From: Paraspadella gotoi
Lineage: Eukaryota > Chaetognatha
DNA: 64,000 nt
Direction of reading: 5' to 3'
Assembly: GCA_051294375.1 (NCBI GenBank)
Contig: CM119265.1
Coordinates: 17,201,172-17,265,171, forward strand
The notes below the pieces were generated by a model. That model did no database searches, was not told the DNA's origin, and saw only the letters and a list, made by a program, of their open reading frames with translations. The translations under genes and the position numbers were made by a program. This document shows positions 1 through 12,948 of the stretch, one piece after another; position 1 is the first letter of the stretch, and each line of letters begins with the position of its first letter.

Positions 1-269
1 TCAAATCTTTTTTTTTCTTTCTCTCTTCTCATACTCATCATCCACTACATTTTCTTTACTTTTCCTTGTTCGTTTCTGTTCACTGAAGCCAAGACTTGGC
101 CAAGACTTGGCCCAAGTCATAAATAAATAGAGGAGAGTAAATCGAGAAAGATCGACTTGGAAAAAACTTGGAAAAGAGAAAAGTTGAAAAAACCGCAGAA
201 GAGACTCTTTTTTTATTTGTTTTTATTGAATTGAAAACGGAAATTGACGAGGGACGAAGAGTCGGACGA

Positions 270-292
270 ATACGACGACGACGACGACGACG

Positions 293-322
<30 letters not shown>
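270..322. repeat. GAC/GAT trinucleotide microsatellite
   Basis: An uninterrupted run of GAC units passes into GAT units. On the minus strand it gives a histidine-rich open frame with no other sign of coding. Confidence 0.85.
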
Positions 323-323
<1 letters not shown>

Positions 324-1854
324 AATTCAAATTCAGACGACATTTGAAGTCTTTGGGGACAAACTGGAATAAATAATTAACTTTTTTAATGTATTCGTAG
401 TCAATCTAATTGAAAAGAATTTTTAAGCGCGAGTAGGAAAATAAAACGATATATCGTCATATCGCATGAATACGAAAGCTTTCCAAGAATTAGCGACCGA
501 TTACGAATAATTAGAATATTGTTGATTACAATCATAATAATTGTTTATAATTAGTAGTGAAATATTAGTAAGCTCAGCGACCTTTTCGAATACATCGAAC
601 TAATTCTAATTAATTATCCCGATCACGAGGACGAATTAAAAAAAAAAAAAAAGAAAACCGATCGAAAAAAAGCGTCGCCATTCTTGCCGTTTTTATGTTA
701 CCCTTAAAAATGAAAATTTGAATTTTATGCGCCATAAAACTCTCGTAATCTGGAAGGAAGAGGAAGAAAAAAAAAAAAGCTTGTCCCCTCGACGACGGGT
801 AACTGGGGAATAGGTTGGAGTGAAAGTCGAGGCTGATTGTTGTTATCGTTGCTGCTGTTGTTGTTGTTGCTGACGTCGTCAAGCCGTCTACGACCTGCTT
901 CGCCTTCTGAGTCGATTGTTATTACTAATCATTTCGCGTCCGCCATTTCTACAGCTTGACGAGCCCGAAGCCCTTGGGCTCGAACTGTGGAATCTTTGGA
1001 TCCATCGGCCTTGTCTCTATACCATCTGACAAGATTCTATTTGTTAAAAAGGGACGGGAGGCGTCGGTTTCCATTAAAGCGGCGCGAAAGCTTTGCGTCG
1101 GGTCTTTTAAAAAGCAGCGAGCGAAGAGGGAAACTTGGCGACTCTTGCGCGCGCCCAGCGGCGAGATGAGAAAAAGAGAGGTTCAGGACGTGAGAGAGGT
1201 TGTTAGAGAGGTTGCGAAAAAGTAGCATTGACTAAGTGAGGTCGTCGAATTCTTGACGCCAAGGTTTCCGAGGGACAAAACCGCGTCTCCTCGCCTTGGA
1301 AATTGCTTCTTTTCGGTTCGCTCAGCTTAAAATTATATATATGCGCATGATTATATCCATAAGGGTTAAGCCCCGCGCCCAAAGGAACAACCACACGAAC
1401 ATCGCCACTATACACACACCACGTCACCACCACCACCACCACACTATAACCAGTTCACCACGGTCTCAAGCGGAACTGATCGGCGAACGTGCGATGGTTG
1501 CGCCGCGTTTCGCGCAAAGGAAGGAAAGTGACCGAAGTTCAACGAAGAAAGAGTCGAGCAAAAAAAAAAAGAAAAAGAAAAAGAAAAAAATGGCGGGAAA
1601 AGTCGATATCCGGAAAGGAGAAGCGGAGATGTGGACATTGAACAAAGAGTGAGATGGAATAACGGATTTAGGGTTTTTAACTTTGTTTGCGCGAAAGAAG
1701 GTTAAAGTCAAAGAAAAACATTCAGAGTGAAAAACCAGTTAAGACGTATGTTTGAGCAAGCAATAATTGTATTTTCACTATGGAAAAGCAGTGTATGGAC
1801 AAAAAAAAATACAAAAACTACAATTATTGTTTATACTACTGACAGTGCATGTTA

Positions 1855-1990
1855 TGACTTTTAAAGAAGTTTTGAGCAAACAATGGCGGATACGGCCTCG
1901 ATCATTTAGCGATCATTCCATAGAATTTTATTTCCATCTCAATCACACACTTTTCGATCGATTCAAAATTTTAAGTCAATCCCATTGTCC
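1855..1990. repeat. dispersed repeat, copy 1
   Basis: Both this stretch and 42780-43330 contain 'gagcaaacaatg', 'tcacacactttc' and 'aatttcaagtcaatc'-type segments in the same order, with diverged sequence between. They appear to be old copies of one dispersed element. I see no coding capacity or clear termini. Confidence 0.5.
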
Positions 1991-3255
1991 TTTCAAGAGT
2001 TATCGGCGTTTAAAGCTAAGGGGTGATGGACAAACGGATAGATGGACAGACAAATAGACGGATGGATGAATGGACATTAATTTTTTTTAAATAATTTATC
2101 ATAATTCGATATTCTGACAAGATCTGAGTGAATGACCGACGGACCAAAAAAGTGACTTATCGAGCTGGGATTCGCTATAAGAAGATCCGGCTAAAAATAT
2201 TTTGAGTTCAAAAGAACTTTGACCATAAATATTGAATATCAAGATGTGAAAGTAGAATTTTTCTTTTTGTCTTCGTTGTTGTCGACGTCTTCGTCGTCGT
2301 CGGCCTCACTTTTAAAGGGAATGGAGTCCGCCAGCTTCTGATACAAACTCAAGAAAATCACTCGTTCGGTTGTATTTACTATTTAGCTCAACCGATTACC
2401 GAATACAAACAGACGCGCTGAATATTTTCTGCCAAAAAAAAACGAAAAATTCAGTACCGGTGAAAAAAAATTCACAAGGCAAGCTTAGTTCAATATTTTT
2501 TATTAGCTAATCAGAAGCGGCGATGATGAGCACAATACCCACTCCAAAGTGTTTGGGCCCCAAACGATTCAGCCAAACGATTATGCTAAAAGGATGGGCC
2601 GAACGACCGCGCGGGAAAGGCTTTGATCGACGGGGGATTTCCCTCGACGCTTTTGCCAAAGGCTTCTTTGCCATTCGGTGCCAGACGAAATCCGCGAAAT
2701 TACCCGGGGAGGAACGTCTTGGCGCGCGGACGGACGAGGGGGCGGGGCCGTTCCAGGTTCGGGCCAAGGTTTCCAAGATGGTGGAAATTAGAAAGGACGG
2801 ACAAATGCGAACGTAGGACGGATGGGAATTTTTAGGAGTGGACGGGGGCTTTCGGACGTGGGATTCGCTGACAAAGGAATTTCTGCAATGCGATTTTTTT
2901 TTCTTCCGATAAATGAGATTTCAGACAAAGGGATCGTCTGGAGATTGTCATATGTCACTTGCGAGGTACCGCGATTTCTTTTTGTCCGTGGGCTTCAGAA
3001 AGGATTCTTAACAAAATAAAGTCAGTGAACCTTGTTATTGTTTATTTATATTCCGTCCAGAAACAACATGAAGAAACGAGTCGACGACAACGAAGGTGAG
3101 AATGCATCGCTCTCTCGATGACCATAAATTCCAGGAATCGTTTAATCTGTCGCCGTCGCTCCAAGCAACGTGGAGGTCGTCCGCTGTAAATTATTGGCGC
3201 AGAATCAAAACCATAAACAATCATCACCTATGCATTGACACGGTCTCAGGCGGCT

Positions 3256-3263
3256 TGAGAGAG

Positions 3264-3353
<90 letters not shown>
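3256..3353. repeat. (GA)n microsatellite
   Basis: Nearly perfect GA dinucleotide run of about 98 bases with a single interruption (a doubled A). It is homopurine on the + strand. Confidence 0.95.
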
Positions 3354-3355
<2 letters not shown>

Positions 3356-4452
3356 TTTAGGTGGGAAGGAAAAGATGCCATGGAACAACTACAAGTACAA
3401 AAGATTTACCATGGAGAGGCAATAAAAAGAAAATGAGACAAACGGTCACAGTGACAAAGAGAGAACAAAAAGAGAGAAAGATCACCGAGATTGATGATTC
3501 GCTTAGATAAAAAAGTAATTCGTTTCGGGTGTCTAGTAAAAGTGGACGTAAAATGTAATTGTAAATATAAAAGACTTAAATAATCATCTGAATTGTTTTC
3601 AGTTTTTTTCAAACGTGAAAATATAATCACATTTTCTTCGACGCCATTTAATCGCCATTTCCTGCGCACACGGCGCAATTACGGAAAGGAAGTACATTTT
3701 TAAAGGTGATCTGAATTTTAAATCTTCGCAAACAAGGGTTCCCGCTCCTTAAAGAATAATTAACGCTGGCGGAATCTATTATTTCGCGCGGTCGATTTGC
3801 CTATCGAATCCCGGTCTCTAGTATCTCTCTCGCCAAAGCGAAATCCCTTTCTTTCCATTTCGTTGGCTAAAAAACTTCCTGCTGTTTTTTTTTGTTGCGG
3901 TTTTTAAAATGGATTTATTCGTGAAGCAACGAGGGATTCAAAAGTAATTCCATCGCTTCCGATTAGATTCAAACAAACGAACACTGGTTTTGTAATTTCG
4001 GGAAAAAACTTTCGTAATTAAAAACTTAAATCATTTCATTTATTCTAAGTATAACGAACAACGTTCTATTATTATTTTTATGGCATAAAACCAGTCCAGA
4101 TGGTAGAGGTTTTTTTTAAACATCAATCCATAGGAGACAAGGAGATAAAAATGAAATGAAATTAAAATGACTTTTTCCGTCATCGGTCAACGGGGTGACC
4201 CTTCGTTTTAAGATACCCCTCATTGTTTGGGCGACTTTTCCAAAAAAATTCAAATCATGAGAATCTTCGTTCAAGGCAGACATGACACTTTCATTTTGCG
4301 TTTTCGTCATCGTCTTCGCTTTACAAAACTGGAACGTCAAACTCGTAGGTTTGTCCCTTTCTCGCCTGTATTGAAACAGTTGAATATGAACAATTCATTC
4401 ATTCATTCATTCATCCCGCCTTTTTTTTTTGAATATTCATATTCCTATTCAG

Positions 4453-7400
4453 ACGCGCTCGGCGTGACCTGCGACCAGTGCGTCCCTGAGGCTACTTGCG
4501 TGGGCCCGACCGGCTTCAAGTCGTGCAAATGCGGGCCGGGCTACGAGGGCAGCGGAATCTCCGGGGCGGGCGGATGTCAGGACATCAACGAATGTCTGAC
4601 GGCCAACGGAGATTGCGATTCCATCGCCAACTGCGAAAACATCATCGGCGGACGGTGACCCAACGATTTTAGCGTTTATTTCGGGATCTGAACTGAGAAT
4701 GTATGGGAAATTATCTAAACTGGGAAAATATGGGAAATATGGGAAAATATGGGAAAATATGGGAAATTATGGGAAATATGGGAAAATATGGGAAAATATG
4801 GGAAAATATGGGAAATTATGGGAAAATATGGGAAAATATCTAAACTGAGAATGTATGGGAAATTGGTTATGAAATTGGTTATGACCGTTTATGACCGTTT
4901 ATGACCGTTTATTTCGGAATCTGAACTGAGAATGAATGGGAAATTGGTCGCCCAAATGCGAGTTAAAACAGACAGACATACGGACAAACAGAAGACTGAC
5001 TTTTTAACCGTCGATAAATGGTGACAGCCGGGTTGCCTGTGATGCCAATTGGGATGGAGCATCTCACTGTTGGCTTTAGCGGCTACCGACCCTCAGTGAA
5101 GCCTCCTGTCACTGGCGCGGTTACCGTTTTTCCAACGAAGAGGGAAGTCGTTAGGACTGTAGATGGAACGTAACTCTTGGGATGGTGCTTTCCCCTTCTG
5201 AGCCAATGGGATTGGCTGAACGATGGTGGATATGAGGCGGTGTGAATATGAATATTAACCGCCACAATAGTAAAATATTTTATATCCCTTTACTCTTAAC
5301 AGAAACTGCATCTGTCCCACCGGCTACGAGGGAGACGGAGTGGGTGCCGGCGGATGCGTTGATATCGACGAGTGTCTGACGGACAACGGCGGATGCAGTC
5401 CAAAGGTCATCTAATCTATGTAGTTTTTCAGAGAATAAAAATTTAATAATAATAAAAATTTCAATAAATAACATTATTTTTTAAACTTTCTTTTTCCTTA
5501 AGGCAAGACCAAAAACAATACAAATTCAAAGTCATCTAGTCTATTTTATGTAATAAATAGCAATTATATATTATATTAACTTACGAATCCAGGCGACGTG
5601 CGAAAATATTCCCGGCTCTAGAACTTGCACCTGCATCGCGGGGTGGGAGGGTGAAGGCTCGGGACCCGGTGGCTGCGTCGACATCAACGAATGTCTCGCC
5701 GTCAACGGAGGATGTGACTCCATCGCCGCCTGCGTGAACACTCCGGGCTCGAGGTGCTCCCCTGATAACATTTCAGATCGATGCAATGTTTAAAAAATAA
5801 TAATTGAGCGCAGTGATTTCTTTTGATTTCTAATCGAATCGGAAGTCGAAACATAATTTATGTCATAAATCATGAAAACATTAGCAAAAAAAAGGTTTAT
5901 AAAATTTTTTTTTGGCAAATTTTTAACATTGATTCGTATTTAAACATAGAGTAATGTAATAGAATTATAAATTTTAAGAATCATTGAAAAAAGTTTTTTT
6001 TTGGAAAAATTTCGTCTTTTCGTTTGGAAGCTCAAATAGTTGAGGCGAAAACGACGACGACAACGAAGACGACGACGATGTCTTTCCAAAAACTGATGTT
6101 TTATGATGAAAATTAATTTTAAATCATAATTTTAAAGTTTTTTTTTTAATTTTGAATTCATAACTTAATGAAAGAATATATTTAAAAAGCTGAATGTTTA
6201 AAGTGTCTTATTAAAATGCTAGTTCACACGCTACTTTAAATTAACATTTATGACAAAAATTATTCGTAACTTTTTTAATCTACATACATTATTGAAACTT
6301 AATGAAAAATTATTTTACAGAGACTGTAGCTGTCCGTCAGGCTACACCGGCGACGGCGTTGGCGACGGCGGTTGCGTGGATATTGACGAATGCCCGACAG
6401 ACAATGGGGGATGCAACGAAAACGCCGCCTGCGAGAATACACCAGGCAGTCGCAATTGTGCCTGTAACAAGGGTTACCAAGGCAACGGCATCGGGCTGGA
6501 CGGGTGCCTCGACATAAACGAGTGCGACACCAATGAAGGCGGTTGCAATATGAACGGCATCTGTATCAACACGCCAGGATCGAGAGATTGCAAATGCAAC
6601 TCTGGCTATTCGGGAGACGGTGTAGGGCCTGGGGGTTGCGTAGACATCGACGAGTGTAAAACCGACAACGGTGGATGTCACGCGGACGCCGCGTGCACAA
6701 ACACGCCGGGATCCCGAACCTGCGCATGCAATCGTGGCTACGAGGGCGACGGGATAGGACCCACGGGCTGCACGGACATTGATGAGTGTCTCATTAACCA
6801 CGGGGGATGTCACGGAAAGGCCGCCTGCGTCAATACTAAAGGTTCTCGGGAATGTAACTGCATAGCCGGTTATGAAGGCATTGGGATTGGCCGAGATGGT
6901 TGTCTCGATATTAATGAGTGTGACACCGACAACGGTGGCTGCAATGAATGGGCTTTGTGCACCAACACGGAAGGTTCTCGAGATTGCGCTTGCAACGCTG
7001 GCTTTTTGGGAAACGGTATTGGCAGCGGAGGATGCACCGACGTTAACGAATGCGAAACAGAAAATGGTGGATGCCACATCAATGCCGACTGCACCAATGT
7101 TCCTGGGTCGAGAGAATGCGCCTGCAAGGTTGGTTGGGTCGGCAGCGGTGTCGGTTTATATGGGTGCGCCGATGTGGACGAATGTTTGGTAGAGAGAGGA
7201 GGTTGCCACGATCTGGCCGAATGCGTGAACACTCTCGGTTCCAGGGATTGCAATTGTCCTAGCGGATATTTGGGCGATGGAGTCAAAAGTCAAACTGGAT
7301 GCAACGACATTGACGAATGCGCGATCAGCAATGGTGGTTGCAACTTTTTTGCTGCTTGCGTTAACACTCCGGGATCCCGAGATTGCAACTGCAAAGAAGG

Positions 7401-9581
7401 TTACATTGGGGCGGGAGTTGGACCACTTGGTTGCATAGATGCCGATGAATGCTTAAAGGACAATGGAGGTTGCCATGAAAAAGCCACATGTAAAAACGGT
7501 CAGGGAGGAAGAAGCTGCACCTGTATTGATGGTTACAGCGGACCTGGCGAGGGGGAAAATGGTTGTGTGGATGTGGACGAGTGTCAAACAGACAATGGAG
7601 GTTGTCACCCTAAGGCTGAGTGTATTAACACCCAAGGTTCACGTGAATGTTCTTGTCAATCTGGCTACCTCGGCAATGGTATAGGAGAGTACGGTTGCAT
7701 AGACGTTAATGAATGCACGGTAGCCAATGGAGGATGCAATGACAACGCATTGTGTGAAAATGCCCCGGGAAATAGAATATGCACCTGTTTAGCGGGTTAC
7801 GAAGGAGACGGCATTGGACCTGAGGGTTGCAAGGATGTTGATGAATGTGCGACTGAGAATGGTGGCTGCAATAAAAATGCTGTTTGCATCAATTCCATTG
7901 GAACCAGAACCTGCAAATGCAATGCGGGCTTTGAAGGAGATGGAATCGGTTTTAGTGGCTGCAGTGACATCAACGAATGTCTTGTCAACAAAGGAGGTTG
8001 CAATGTCTATGCAGAATGTCAGAACACTGAAGGTTCTCGCGATTGCATTTGCCCAAGCGGATTTACTGGCGATGGCGTCGGCGAGGAAGGTTGTCTCGAC
8101 ATTGATGAGTGCGCTACAGACAATGGAGGATGTGACTATAGAGCCACATGTACAAACTCAGTCGGAACAAGAACCTGCACTTGTGGTGAAGGCTTTGTAG
8201 GGACTGGCGTTGGCAATGAAACTGGCTGCGCGGATGTGGATGAATGCCTTGACCAAAACGGAGGTTGTCACGCAGAGGCCTCTTGCAAGAATCTAGCTGG
8301 GTCCAGGACCTGCACCTGTAAAGAGGGTTTTGTAGGAGATGGAGTCGGTGTCTTTGGCTGTGTTGATGTGGACGAATGCAGACGAGACAACGGAGGTTGC
8401 CAACAATTGGCAACGTGCTCTAATATATGGGGCGGGAGAACTTGCACTTGCCCCGAGGGTTACGAGGGAAATGGTGTTGGGGAGGATGGCTGCAAAGACA
8501 TTGACGATTGCCTGAAACACAATGGAGGATGCAACAAAAACGCGGATTGCACCAACACTCCGGGTTCCAGGGATTGCGCCTGTAAACCGGGATTCGTCGG
8601 GAATGGAATTGGCTTCACTGGCTGCGTAGACGCCAACGAGTGCGAGGATGAAAATGGTGGATGCAGCGATCGAGCTCTTTGCGTAAACGAGGTCGGGTCG
8701 AGACTCTGCAAATGTGAAGAGGGATACGTCGGCGACGGAGTTGGTCCCGAGGGATGTCAAGACGTCGACGAGTGTGAAAAGGATAACGGAGGCTGCCACT
8801 CCAAAGCCGAGTGCACGAACGCGGTGGGAACTAGAGAATGCGCCTGTTTGCCCGGCTACTCGGGCAACGGAGTCGGGCCTTTCGGCTGTTTTGACGTGGA
8901 TGAATGCGCCGTAAACAACGGAGGTTGTCATGCACGCGCCGTGTGCAAGAATCTAGAAGGATCGAGGAAATGCACTTGCGAGGTCGGCTTCGAGGGAGAC
9001 GGAGTGGGAGAATCTGGCTGCGTCGACGTGGACGAGTGCGCGACCGATAACGGGGGATGCCACTCGAACGCCACGTGCGTCAACGTCCCCGCATCGAGAG
9101 AATGTACCTGCATCGACGGCTTTTTCGGCGACGGCGTCGGCAAATTGGGATGTCATGATATTGACGAGTGCGCCATCGACAATGGCGGATGCCACGCAGA
9201 TGCCGGCTGCGACAATCTTCTCGGAAGTCGCGAATGTAGATGCAAGGCCGGTTACTATGGCGACGGCGTCGGAATTTATGGATGTCGAGACGTCGATGAG
9301 TGCGAGGAAAACAACGGGAATTGCTCCGACGTTGCAATTTGTGACAATGTGAGTTATGGTTTGGAAACAACAGAAGAAGATGGAGCGAAAATAGTCAAAA
9401 GTCAAAAAGATGAGAAAAAAGGAGGACGTAAGAAAAAGAGAAAGAAAACAAAGACAGAAAAAAAAGAGGGGAAAAAAGAATAAGGGGAAAAGGATGAAAA
9501 TAGAAAAAAAGAAAAAAAAAACAAATGAAAAAATGAGGGAAATAAAAAAGATATAAATTAATTAATTAATTAATTAATTAA

Positions 9582-9641
<60 letters not shown>

Positions 9642-9669
9642 ATCAATCAATCAATCAATAAAATATATA

Positions 9670-9704
<35 letters not shown>

Positions 9705-11259
9705 AAATCAATAAATCAATAAATAAATCAGTAAATGGAGGGGGAGACTAAGTGATTTATGCATCCTAAAAAACAACCGTGAATTTTAATGCCTCTTTCA
9801 GATACCGGGAAGCAGAACTTGCCAATGCAAGGATGGATACAGCGGTGACGGCGTTGGCGTCGACGGTTGTGCCGACATCGACGAATGCAAACGCGGCAAC
9901 GGAGGTTGTCACAAAGACGCCCTGTGCGCCAATTTACCCGGAAGCCACGAATGCGCATGCGCGGCGGGATTCCTGGGAAACGGAATCGGAACGACCGGAT
10001 GCATCGACGTCGACGAATGCGCGAACAAAAACGGTGGGTGCAACGCGCACGCGATTTGCCGGAACACGCCCGGATCGAGAACGTGCGCGTGCGGAGAAGG
10101 ATTCGAGGGAGACGGCGTCGGCGTCGAAGGCTGCGTCGATGTCGATGAATGTCTCCAAGACAACGGAGGATGCAACGAAAACGCAGAGTGCATCAACACG
10201 CCGGGCTCTAGGTCGATGGACGATCGTAGAATATAAATATTTAATTATTAATCCTTAATCTTTTTCAGTAATATTATTAATCCATAATCTGGCTCGACGA
10301 TTAACGCTTTACCCTTTCGTTTCCAGAGAGTGCAAATGTGGATCCGGATTTGAAGGCGACGGCCGAGGATACTTTGGCTGCATCGACGTGGATGAATGCG
10401 AGGTTAACAACGGCGGTTGCAGTCCTAACGCAAATTGCATCAATCTGGAAGGCTCCCGAAATTGCAGCTGCCTCGATGGTTACGCCGGCGATGGCGTGGG
10501 GGAGTTGGGTAATTCAGTTTTATAGCATCAGTGAAAATAATTAAAAATCATTGATCAATGATCATGTCCGATTTTCATTAAGGTTGCGATGATATCGACG
10601 AATGTGCAGAAAACAACGGCGGGTGCCACATCAACGCCACCTGCAATAATGTTTCTGGTTTGCAAAATTGCGCTAAATAGTATTTAAATGTAGTGTATTA
10701 CCCTCAATATCTACATGGATAAAATATGAAAAGAAAAACTGTTTGAATCCGTTAAAACAAATTCGTTCTCACGACGAAACGATATCAGGATCTCGCACCT
10801 GCGCCTGCGCTCCCGGTTTCCATGGCGACGGCGCCATTTGCGTCGACGTTGACGAATGCTCTGGCACCGCCACCGCTGGGTGTCACGATTCCGCCGCGTG
10901 CGTCAATCTCGAAGGAACTTACAAGTGAGCTCGATGAAATAACTTTATTTTAAGATGAAAAGTAGAATAAGTTTAATAATTATATTGTTACCCATAACAA
11001 TATTCTACATAAACCTTTTCTACAAGATGCGAATGCCCCCCGGGTTACGGAGGCGACGGGATCGGGCCGCTCGGCTGCCTCGACCGGGACGAATGCGCCG
11101 CGGAGAACGGCGGGTGTCATCCAGATGCCATCTGCGTCAATGTCCCTGGATCTAGGACGTGCGCCTGCGTGACGGGATTCGATGGCGACGGCATCGGACC
11201 CAACGGATGCACGCGTGAGCGAAATATTATTATTGTTATTGTTATTATTATTATTATTA

Positions 11260-11303
<44 letters not shown>

Positions 11304-12138
11304 GTTATTATTATTCAGTTTTATTGTTACCTTGGTTGAAACTTGAATTTGACTACAATTTTTAGACATTTTTTTTGTTTTTACATTTAAATTTACTTTA
11401 ATATTCGCACATAGATTTTTCTGCCTATGATTGCAACAAATACAAGACGAACCAATGCGCGCACGGCGACTGTTACCTTCTGAATCTTGACGACAGAAAG
11501 GACGACCTCGACGAAAACCTCAAATACGACATGGGATGCCCCGTTTCCAAAAGGTTCCGAGAAAATGATCGATTCTCGTCTCAAAGAACTGTCATAAATT
11601 TTGAATTTTTTTTGGTTTTTTTTCCAAGGTTTGTCTGTCTGTGTCATTCAGGCTACAGAAGCGGAAACTGCTCGACGGAGAGGTTTTGCAACCTGGTTAT
11701 TGACAGGTAAGATTTCTAGTTTGGACGCCGACCTCCTCTAATTTATACTTTAGAGCGAAATTCATTGTTGAGAATAGATGTCGAGAATCCCGACCATGTC
11801 GCAACGGCGGGAAATGCATCACGACCGGCCCGGGGACATTTAAATGCCTCTGCTCAAAATTTTGGACGGGAGTGGTAAGTTTTAAGATATTGATATATCT
11901 TTTCGTTTAATTAAAATTGGCCAACTAATCACCCAAGGTTTGCGGCATCGACATCAACGAATGCGCCGACACGAAAAACTACCCTTGTCGAAACGGGGGC
12001 ATCTGCATCAATCAGGTGGCGCGAAAGTACAACCCCAGAGGATACAGGTGGATAGAAGACGAATGGGAATTGACTTGGGACTCAGGTGGGGCCTTGTATG
12101 TAGAGGTGATAGGTAGGGAGGAGGGAGGAAGGAGGGAG

Positions 12139-12216
<78 letters not shown>

Positions 12217-12269
12217 GAAATATTGAAAGCAAAAGTGAGTTTTGAGAAAATTATTACTCATTTCATATA

Positions 12270-12349
<80 letters not shown>

Positions 12350-12403
12350 GAAGAGAAAGGAAAGAAAGGAAAGAAAGAGAGGGAGAGAGAGAGAAGAAAG
12401 AAA

Positions 12404-12492
<89 letters not shown>

Positions 12493-12909
12493 AGAGAGAG
12501 GTGAAAGTCAAATGAAATCGAAAGGTGGAATACGGGAGGTCGGAAGGAGGCCATTTCAACGAGGGTGGAATTTTGAAGTTGGAAAGCCTCGAGAGGAATT
12601 TCCCTTCGGTGTCGACTTCCTGTCACGAAGAAGACGATTGACGAATTTCTTCGCCGACGAAAAGGACGACGACGACGAAAACGACGAAAACGACGATTCT
12701 TGTCTCAGGTGCAAATGTCCGGACGGCGTGATAGGAGAAGATTGCGAGATCGTAACGATTCCGTGTCCCGGAGAACCGAAAATCTACACGGGTAAGTTTC
12801 TCAATATAGTTATTAGTTAAGGCAGTTCTATCAGTTTATCTCAGCCAGCGTCAGTTTGCGAAATGATATCTCTTTTTCTTTCATTTCCCCCTTACCTCCA
12901 ATTCCTTGT

Positions 12910-12948
<39 letters not shown>

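Larger units (their letters stand above)
1..4452. other. 5' non-coding region, no gene supported
   Basis: I see no convincing coding exon here; the open frames are short and compositionally biased. The stretch holds a GAC/GAT trinucleotide run (about 270-322), poly-A and poly-T tracts, a CAC run near 1424-1442, a dispersed repeat copy near 1855-1990 and a long GA microsatellite near 3256-3353. The signal-peptide exon of the EGF-repeat gene should lie somewhere in this region, because the first recognised exon at 4453 begins inside a codon. I could not identify it. A short ATG frame ending in a good donor (GTGAGA) near 3068-3096 has the right phase, but encodes no signal peptide. Confidence 0.5.

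Noticed and set aside
80-343. Histidine-rich minus-strand frame
   Set aside because: It is translation of a GAT/GAC microsatellite with no flanking coding signal.
4703-4856. Regular short repeats as a CRISPR array
   Set aside because: The units are contiguous 10-mers without spacers in a eukaryotic intron, so this is a minisatellite.
6337-7077. A 246-codon antisense frame over the EGF exon
   Set aside because: It is a by-product of the repeat's codon pattern. The sense strand is open for over 1,000 codons with conserved cysteines.
12242-12820. 192-codon Glu/Arg-rich frame, and the opposite Ser/Leu-rich frames
   Set aside because: They are GA microsatellite translations in an intron. Only 12709-12791 at the end is a real exon.
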